From the NCBI GenBank assembly GCA_030609865.1, contig JAUWSZ010000183.1:1-5985 (forward strand): a DNA stretch of 5,985 nucleotides, in the 5' to 3' direction. A program made the position numbers and the translations under genes. The notes beneath the pieces are model-generated. The model saw nothing but the letters and a program-made list of their open reading frames with translations, had not been told where the DNA came from and did no database searches. Positions 1-4,306 of the stretch are shown here, piece after piece. How positions within the stretch are numbered: position 1 is the stretch's first letter; each line of letters starts with the position of its first letter. The stretch comes from a bacterium (GTDB lineage Bacteria > Desulfobacterota > DSWW01).

Positions 1-19
1 AGCATGGGTCGTTCGCGTC

Positions 20-346
20 CTACCAGAAGTTCACCTGCTGGACCTGCTCGGACTCCAGAATGAGCCTGCGCAGGGCCTGCTTCTCCTCGTCGTCCCGGAC
101 GGGCTCGATCTCACTGACCGGCTCGCCCTTTTCGTTGGTCGAGGCCTTCCACTGCAGGACATAACCGGGAACCAGGGCGAACGCGCACCCTCCGGTGCCG
201 CAACAGCTGCTGTCCACGGCAAAGCAGCCTTTCGCAACAAGGGCCTCACGGCCCTGGAAGGGAATGCGTTTTTCCTCGACGATCGCGTAGTAACCCGAGA
301 TGGATGTGACTTCCTGCCCCAGGGGACGATGGGTGTATTGATTCAT
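20..346 (-). CDS. Small conserved-looking cysteine-motif protein, function unknown
   Basis: This encodes a 108-residue soluble protein whose function I do not recognise. The centre carries a tight cysteine/glycine cluster (Cys41, Cys48, Cys49, Cys54; local string SCCGTGGCAF) followed by a hydrophobic stretch (ALVPGYVLQW) and an acidic, helical C-terminal part rich in Glu, Arg and Leu that ends in VNFW. There is no signal peptide or membrane segment. The cysteines could bind a metal or form disulfides, but this is inference. I chose the ATG at 346 rather than the more upstream in-frame ATG at 463. The extra 39 residues are Arg/Pro-rich and are translated from intergenic repeat DNA (a GTCATCCC-type element and a hairpin), so they look non-genuine. 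The Shine-Dalgarno site is weak (GAGA about 12 bases upstream). It lies 196 bases downstream of the thiolase on the same strand, and whether it shares that transcript is unclear. Confidence 0.75.
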   Translation of the reverse strand: MNQYTHRPLGQEVTSISGYYAIVEEKRIPFQGREALVAKGCFAVDSSCCGTGGCAFALVPGYVLQWKASTNEKGEPVSEIEPVRDDEEKQALRRLILESEQVQQVNFW

Positions 347-367
347 CACGCCGAGTTTTCTCACTAC

Positions 368-403
368 GTGAGGGGGCGCTGGTCGTGCCGCTACACCCCT
401 CAC
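368..403. repeat. Inverted repeat (hairpin) in intergenic repeat cluster
   Basis: GTGAGGGG at 368-375 pairs perfectly with CCCCTCAC at 396-403 around a 20-base loop. It overlaps a smaller inverted repeat, CTCAC/GTGAG with a three-base centre, at 360-372. No T-run follows on either strand, so it is not a convincing intrinsic terminator. It sits directly upstream of the small cysteine-motif gene and could instead affect mRNA processing, or simply be an eroded mobile repeat. Confidence 0.5.
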
Positions 404-404
404 T

Positions 405-480
405 CCCCGCCTGTCGCAGGGATGACGGAAAGGTGGAAATGCTCCATTCGTCGATACCTTCAATAGAGGGAATGACGGAT
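405..480. repeat. Degenerate intergenic repeat with two GGRATGACGGA copies
   Basis: The motif GGGATGACGGA (419-429) recurs as GGAATGACGGA (469-479), exactly 50 bases apart. The first copy adjoins a short stem, CCTG-TCG-CAGG, at 410-420. Read on the minus strand, this gives CGTCATCCC and CGTCATTCCC strings, which resemble the end sequences of small dispersed intergenic repeats common in proteobacteria. It looks like a decayed copy of such an element; the family assignment is inference. Confidence 0.45.
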
Positions 481-503
481 CTCAATACCGGGGAGGGGAG
501 GGG

Positions 504-538
504 CCTGACTCCTGGCCCCTGATCCCTGACCCCTGTAC
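504..538. repeat. Five tandem 7-base units (CCTGNNC type)
   Basis: Five consecutive heptamers read CCTGACT, CCTGGCC, CCTGATC, CCTGACC and CCTGTAC, ending five bases from the thiolase stop codon at 543. All five share CCTG, and the remaining three bases vary. The array overlaps an inverted repeat, AGGGGCC (499-505) with GGCCCCT (514-520), that could fold in the thiolase 3' UTR. No T-tract follows, so Rho-independent termination is not supported. Confidence 0.65.
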
Positions 539-542
539 TTCT

Positions 543-1751
543 CTATCCTTCGTACCGTCCGATGATACCGACACTGCACACGTTCATGAACGGGAACCCG
601 CCCAGGTTGTGGGTCAGCCCGATCCGGGGATCCTTGAGCTGCCTCTCGCCGGCCCGGCCGAGCAACTGCAGGTACATCTCGTAGAGCATCCTCAGGCCCG
701 AGGCGCCGATCGGATGGCCGAAGCACTTGAGCCCTCCGTCGATCTGGCACGGGAGACCTCCATCCGCATCGTAGAAGCCGTCCATGATGTCCTTGATGGC
801 CCCGCCCCTCGGCGAGATGTGAAGGTCCTCCATGGTGACCATCTCGGTGATCGAGAAGCAGTCGTGGACCTCCATCATGCTGACTTCTTCCCTGGGGTTC
901 TTGATGCCGGCCTCTTCGTAGGCCATCTGGCTCGCCTTGCTCGTCGTCACAAAGTGATCGACTTCCCATTCGTTGTAGCCCATCTCATAGCCGTTGCTCA
1001 GCGAGAGCTGCAGGCCCTTGACCGAGATCAGGTCCGTCTTGCCCAGGCTCTTGGCGATCTCCGGGGTCGTCACGATCGCACAGGCCGACCCGTCGCTCAC
1101 CCCGCAGCAGTCGAACAGGCCCAGGGGGTGGGCGATGATCGGAGCTGCCATGATCTGCTCTTCGCTTATGGCCTTCCTCAGGTGCGCCTTCGGATTCTTC
1201 ACGCCGTTGGCATGGCTCTTGGCGGACACGTGTGCGATGGCCCGCTTCACGACCTCGTCGGACACGTTGTGTTTCGCCGCGTACCCGCTGGCCAACTGGG
1301 CAAAGCCGCCCGGCGCCGTCATGTTGATCCCTGTCATCCAACTCCGGGGCCCGGCATTTGCCCCAAATTCCGGCAGTCCGCCGTAGCCCGTGTCCTTGAG
1401 CTTCTCCACGCCGGCGGCCAGGCAGATGTCATAGGCGCCGGATGCCACGGCGTAGACCGCACCGCGGAAGGACTCGGTTCCGCTCGCACAGAAGTTTTCC
1501 ACCCGTGTCACCGGGATATTGGGAAGCCGCAGGCTGATGCTCAGGGGCAGGGCACTCTGGCCCACGCTGATCTCCGGGAAACAGGTGCCCAACCAGGCGG
1601 CCTGGATCTCGATCTTTTCAATTCCTGCGTCCTCGATGCACTCCTGGAACGCCTCGACGAGCAGATCGTCTCCGCCCCTGTCCCAGCGCTCCCCAAACCT
1701 AGTGCACCCCATACCAAGAATAGCGACCTTGTCTCGAATTCCTGTTGCCAT
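543..1751 (-). CDS. Thiolase (SCP-x/thiolase II-type acetyl-CoA C-acyltransferase-like)
   Basis: This is a 402-residue cytoplasmic thiolase-superfamily enzyme, normal length for the SCP-x/archaeal thiolase branch. Such enzymes form or cleave a carbon-carbon bond between acyl-CoAs through an acyl-cysteine intermediate. Visible landmarks are the nucleophile Cys88 in ENFCASGTES, a SDGSACAIV segment near 219-227, His296 in EVHDCFSITE, the near-C-terminal CFGHPIGASGLRM block with His346, and a final NLGGFPFMN turn at 382-390. The last block lacks the Cys-x-Gly of classical biosynthetic thiolases, as is usual in the SCP-x branch. I chose the ATG at 1751 because AGGAGA lies seven bases upstream and the protein begins with the expected KVAILGMGCTRFG strand. 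The frame stays open upstream, but that part runs antiparallel-frame through the neighbouring gene. It follows the HMGCS/DUF35 fusion by 41 bases, the pairing seen in archaeal thiolase-HMGCS complexes. Substrate is unknown. Confidence 0.93.
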   Translation of the reverse strand: MATGIRDKVAILGMGCTRFGERWDRGGDDLLVEAFQECIEDAGIEKIEIQAAWLGTCFPEISVGQSALPLSISLRLPNIPVTRVENFCASGTESFRGAVYAVASGAYDICLAAGVEKLKDTGYGGLPEFGANAGPRSWMTGINMTAPGGFAQLASGYAAKHNVSDEVVKRAIAHVSAKSHANGVKNPKAHLRKAISEEQIMAAPIIAHPLGLFDCCGVSDGSACAIVTTPEIAKSLGKTDLISVKGLQLSLSNGYEMGYNEWEVDHFVTTSKASQMAYEEAGIKNPREEVSMMEVHDCFSITEMVTMEDLHISPRGGAIKDIMDGFYDADGGLPCQIDGGLKCFGHPIGASGLRMLYEMYLQLLGRAGERQLKDPRIGLTHNLGGFPFMNVCSVGIIGRYEG

Positions 1752-1792
1752 GTTCTTGTCTCCTGTATGTATGCCTTTTTTAGGCCCTTTCT

Positions 1793-3247
1793 TTAGGTTT
1801 GCGGCACGGCCTTCCAGTAGTAGCCGTGGAAATCCCTGGGTGCGTCGTAGTACTTGATCCGGAAGGACAGCTTGACGGGCTGGCCCACCTTCACGTCCGT
1901 CAGATCGCAATCCGTGAAGTCGAGCAGGGCGCGGCCGCCGCCCTCGAACTGGACGAGCCCGTAGATGGCGGGAGGATCCACGGACACGGCCAGCATGTCG
2001 CCCGTATAGCTCTTGATGCTTCCCGTCTTGTCGGCGAATTCGTGCTCCACCTGGGAGTCCACGGCACCGCACGAGGGGTTCACGCATATCCTCATCTTCG
2101 GATACTGGGGCGTTCCGCACTTGGTGCACTCGCCCCCGACCAGCCCCAGGACCTGCTTCCGGTATCTCCACAGGGCGGACAGGGCGGTCTGCTTGTTCGC
2201 CTCGGCGCGAATGCCCATCTCCACGTTGACGAGTTCCCGGAACTTCTGGAATTTCGAGTACTGGGCCTCTTCCTTTCGGTTGGCCAGGGAGCCTTTCACC
2301 CCGTTGCGGGCGGGCAGCTTCTTGATGTTGTCCGTCACCTCGAACAGCAGGGCATCACAGCCCTGGCCGAAGCTCGCCACCACGATCTTGTCCCCGGGGC
2401 TGGCCTCTTCCAGGGCGGCGACGAACATGAGCAGCGACTGGGCAGCGCCCGTGTCGCCAACGACCTCGGCCAGATTGTCCTGGATCTTTTCCGGCGCCGC
2501 CTTCAGGGGCTTGGCGATGCTCTGGTGGACCCGCTTGGACATGTGGCAGGGATAGACCACCTTGGAGATGTCATCCATCGAGAGGCCGCACTTCTCGAGC
2601 AGTCCGTTTACGGCCGCGGGAATGATCTTGGAGAACCCTTCATCGCGAATCCACCGCTCTTCCCACCCGTAGTCGAACTGCATGTTGGCCCCACGGTAGC
2701 TGGGGACGAAATCGCAGGAAATCGAGTGGGCCCCTTTGAACTCTGCGATTACATTGTCTTTTCCGAGAAGCAGGGAGGCGGCGCCATCGCCGAACCACAT
2801 CTCGAAGAACCAGGCGGACTTCGTCTCACGGGCATCGGAGGCCGTCACCAGGACGTTGTCCTTGCCCTCTCCCCGGACCGCGTCGATGGCGGTCAGGAGG
2901 GCCGTGGTGCCGCTCTTCAGAGAGGCGGTGAAATCCGCGGTCACGAGCCCCTCTTCGGGCAGATTCAGGGCGGTGGCCAGGATGCCGCTGTTCTGGCGGT
3001 CCTTGAAGGGCAGGCTGGTCGAGGCCAGGTAAGCAGCGTTGATCGCATTCCTGTCCATGCCTGTCACGCAATCCCTTGCGGCCGCCACGGCCATGGTCAT
3101 GGCATCCTCATCCCAGTTGCACATGCTCCGTTCGCCCGCGGCCGCTGTCATCAGGCCGGGTGCGAGCCAGGCCATGCTTTGAATGATCGCCATCCGAGTC
3201 AGACGCCTCTTTGGGATGTAGGCGCCGTAAGCTGTGATCCCTACCAT
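1793..3247 (-). CDS. HMG-CoA synthase-like protein fused to zinc-ribbon/OB-fold DUF35 domain
   Basis: The 484-residue protein has two parts. Residues 1 to about 308 form a thiolase-fold condensing enzyme of the archaeal HMG-CoA synthase type (ITAYGAYIPKRRL start; ERSMCNWDEDAMTMA at 39-53; FGDGAAS at 152-158; VGDTGAAQSLL at 263-273; GDKIVVASFGQG at 285-296). Residues from about 325 to 484 are a DUF35 domain: a helix, a zinc ribbon with Cys374, Cys377, Cys388 and Cys393, then an OB-fold. In this family DUF35 bridges a thiolase and an HMG-CoA synthase and helps channel acyl-CoA. By my alignment the catalytic Cys of HMG-CoA synthase is Leu110 (SLKSGT) and the catalytic Glu is Thr77 (ASTSLPF), while His235 (YPCHMSK) remains, so ordinary HMG-CoA synthesis is unlikely. 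The ATG has AGGAGG seven bases upstream. It lies 30 bases after the tetR gene and 41 before the thiolase, its likely partner. Databases may call it simply HMG-CoA synthase or OB-fold protein. Confidence 0.92.
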   Translation of the reverse strand: MVGITAYGAYIPKRRLTRMAIIQSMAWLAPGLMTAAAGERSMCNWDEDAMTMAVAAARDCVTGMDRNAINAAYLASTSLPFKDRQNSGILATALNLPEEGLVTADFTASLKSGTTALLTAIDAVRGEGKDNVLVTASDARETKSAWFFEMWFGDGAASLLLGKDNVIAEFKGAHSISCDFVPSYRGANMQFDYGWEERWIRDEGFSKIIPAAVNGLLEKCGLSMDDISKVVYPCHMSKRVHQSIAKPLKAAPEKIQDNLAEVVGDTGAAQSLLMFVAALEEASPGDKIVVASFGQGCDALLFEVTDNIKKLPARNGVKGSLANRKEEAQYSKFQKFRELVNVEMGIRAEANKQTALSALWRYRKQVLGLVGGECTKCGTPQYPKMRICVNPSCGAVDSQVEHEFADKTGSIKSYTGDMLAVSVDPPAIYGLVQFEGGGRALLDFTDCDLTDVKVGQPVKLSFRIKYYDAPRDFHGYYWKAVPQT

Positions 3248-3254
3248 CGTCTCT

Positions 3255-3260
3255 CCTCCT
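3255..3260 (-). promoter_or_regulatory. Strong Shine-Dalgarno site of the HMGCS/DUF35 gene
   Basis: On the minus strand AGGAGG is followed by seven bases and then the ATG at 3247. It is the best ribosome binding site in the window. It lies within the 30-base gap after the tetR stop, which suggests strong translation of the enzyme from a shared transcript. Confidence 0.8.
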
Positions 3261-3277
3261 GTTCCAATCTTGAGCTG

Positions 3278-4036
3278 TTACATGTTTGCTGACCGCTTCA
3301 CATTCTTCTTCGCTTCAGCCGGTTCCGCCAAGGTCGCCGCCACAAGGGGTCTCCGCACAGAAAGCTGCTTCGCGCCCCCGTGCACCATCGCGGCGATCGT
3401 ATCCGCCCACCCTTCCAAATCCCCTTCTCGATCCCGGGGGGCGTACAACACCACGTAAAACAGGAGATTGACCGCTGCCTGGGCGAGTCGATCCGTGTTG
3501 TACGGACGCGAGAACCCTGCCTCGATGAACTCCTCGAGGCCCTTTTGCAGCGGGTCGATGAACTCCTGGACGAGCTTTCTGTAATAACGGCTGAATTCCG
3601 AGTTTCTCCCCAGCCCGTCCCTCCGCAGGATTTCGAAAAGGTCCCGCTCCCGGAGCGACTCCTCGAGGATCCGGGCGATCGGCCCCCGGAGAAGTTCGAA
3701 AGTCGGGTTGTCTTTGGGCTGCCTGCGGCGGGCCTCCAGGAAATCGCGGATCGCCTCCTCCGTGATGCTCCGCAGTCGCTGGGAGAGTTCCTCGATGATG
3801 GCAAGGTAGATTTCCTTCTTGTCCCGGAAGTTGTTGTAGAAGGCACCCGTGGTCACCCCGGCCTTCGCCGTGATCGTACGCAAGGTCGTGCCTGCGAAGC
3901 CCTTCCGGGCGAATTCCTTTCGGGCGGCAGCCATCAACCGCTCCCGGGTCTCGGCCTTGTTCTGCTCTCTCTTGGTGGACTGCCGGGACACTGACACCTT
4001 TCCAGGCCCTTCCGCAACGTGCCGGTTCGCGATCAT
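3278..4036 (-). CDS. TetR/AcrR-family transcriptional regulator
   Basis: This is a DNA-binding regulator of up to 252 residues. The TetR N-terminal helix-turn-helix is clear: ETRERLMAAARKEFARKGF (29-47), TTLRTITAKAGVTTGAFYNNF (50-70, recognition helix at the end), then RDKKEIYLAII. The rest (about 85-225) is the helical ligand-binding and dimerisation domain, and the C-terminus is a basic tail ending KKNVKRSANM. Ligands of regulators beside acyl-CoA enzymes are often acyl-CoAs; that is inference here. The ATG at 4036 is the outermost start but has only CCCCCC-type sequence upstream. A GTG at 3991 (Val16) is preceded by GGAAAGG at five bases and gives a more typical short N-terminus of 237 residues, so it may be the true start. 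It is the first gene of the leftward operon and lies behind a palindrome-overlapped promoter, so autoregulation is likely. Confidence 0.95.
   Translation of the reverse strand: MIANRHVAEGPGKVSVSRQSTKREQNKAETRERLMAAARKEFARKGFAGTTLRTITAKAGVTTGAFYNNFRDKKEIYLAIIEELSQRLRSITEEAIRDFLEARRRQPKDNPTFELLRGPIARILEESLRERDLFEILRRDGLGRNSEFSRYYRKLVQEFIDPLQKGLEEFIEAGFSRPYNTDRLAQAAVNLLFYVVLYAPRDREGDLEGWADTIAAMVHGGAKQLSVRRPLVAATLAEPAEAKKNVKRSANM
3997..4003 (-). promoter_or_regulatory. Shine-Dalgarno site favouring the internal GTG start of tetR
   Basis: GGAAAGG on the minus strand lies five bases before an in-frame GTG at 3991. The ATG at 4036 has no comparable site. This argues that translation may begin at residue 16 of the longer reading. 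Confidence 0.5.
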
Positions 4037-4086
4037 CCGACGAGGGGGGATGGTGGCGAGACGGGACCAAATGAATCACTATTCAG

Positions 4087-4100
4087 ATAACAACTGTTAT
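4087..4100. promoter_or_regulatory. Perfect 14-base palindrome, probable TetR operator
   Basis: ATAACA-AC-TGTTAT is a six-base inverted repeat around a two-base centre. The AT-rich flanks (ATTCAG on the left, TTAGCAT on the right) continue the dyad imperfectly to about 26 bases. It overlaps the candidate -10 and start site of the tetR operon promoter, the classical position for a TetR-family repressor. Which protein binds it is inferred from position. Confidence 0.65.
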
Positions 4101-4126
4101 TTAGCATGCCTTTCATTTCCTGTCAA
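4098..4126 (-). promoter_or_regulatory. Sigma-70-like promoter of the tetR-HMGCS/DUF35-thiolase operon
   Basis: On the minus strand a consensus -35 TTGACA (4126-4121) is separated by 17 bases from TAAATA (4103-4098), which is preceded by TGC, an extended -10 element. Transcription would start near 4091, giving a leader of about 55 bases to the ATG at 4036 or about 100 to the GTG at 3991. The hexamer at -10 is only a partial match, but the perfect -35, ideal spacing and TGn motif make it convincing. Confidence 0.7.
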
Positions 4127-4205
4127 GAAGCTCGTCGTGCAGCGCCTCGTTGGGTAGGGGCCCAGACGGAACCGTTTCACGGTGAGGTTCGCGACCACTG
4201 TGTAC

Positions 4206-4234
4206 TTGACAACACCCTATAGAAGTAATATATG
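4206..4234 (+). promoter_or_regulatory. Candidate sigma-70-like promoter of the C25-like gene
   Basis: TTGACA (4206-4211) is followed by a 17-base spacer and TATATG (4229-4234, four of six matches to TATAAT). Transcription would start near 4241, about 66 bases before the chosen ATG at 4307. It is divergent from the tetR operon promoter, with about 80 bases between the two -35 elements. The position and AT-rich context support it. Confidence 0.6.
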
Positions 4235-4293
4235 GTCAGATTCGTTCTACTTGTCACAACGCGTTATATGGTTGCGGTTGTCATTTTTCTGTT

Positions 4294-4298
4294 GGAGA
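4294..4298 (+). promoter_or_regulatory. Shine-Dalgarno site deciding the start of the C25-like gene
   Basis: GGAGA lies eight bases before the ATG at 4307. An in-frame ATG 39 bases upstream, at 4268, has no such site and would place 13 extra residues in front of an otherwise textbook signal peptide. This decides for 4307. Confidence 0.65.
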
Positions 4299-4306
4299 AC
4301 TGCATA

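Noticed and set aside
347..463. 39-residue N-terminal extension of the small cysteine-motif protein
   Set aside because: It is translated from the repeat cluster, Arg/Pro-rich, and without a supporting ribosome binding site.
499..520. Possible intrinsic terminator after the thiolase (AGGGGCC/GGCCCCT, 8-base loop)
   Set aside because: The stem is perfect, but it is followed by C-rich sequence instead of a T-run in the direction of transcription. I list it only as part of the repeat cluster.
609..1796. Long plus-strand open frame of 395 codons opposite the thiolase
   Set aside because: It is antisense to a thiolase with all family motifs. Its translation is His/Arg/Gly-rich with no recognisable domain, typical of the mirror frame of a GC-rich gene.
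1752..2171. N-terminal extension of the thiolase frame by 140 codons to an ATG at 2171
   Set aside because: The extension reads through the neighbouring DUF35 coding sequence in another frame and is Arg/Gly-rich. The ATG at 1751 has a proper ribosome binding site and the expected thiolase N-terminus.
1799..3292. Plus-strand open frame of 497 codons opposite the HMGCS/DUF35 gene
   Set aside because: It is as long as the real gene, but it lacks any family motif, has low-complexity His/Gly/Leu composition and has no ribosome binding site. It is a mirror-frame shadow.
4142..4200. Possible small RNA or hairpin gene in the divergent intergenic region (GAACC...GGTTC)
   Set aside because: The stem is only five bases with an irregular interior. 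No promoter or terminator frames it.
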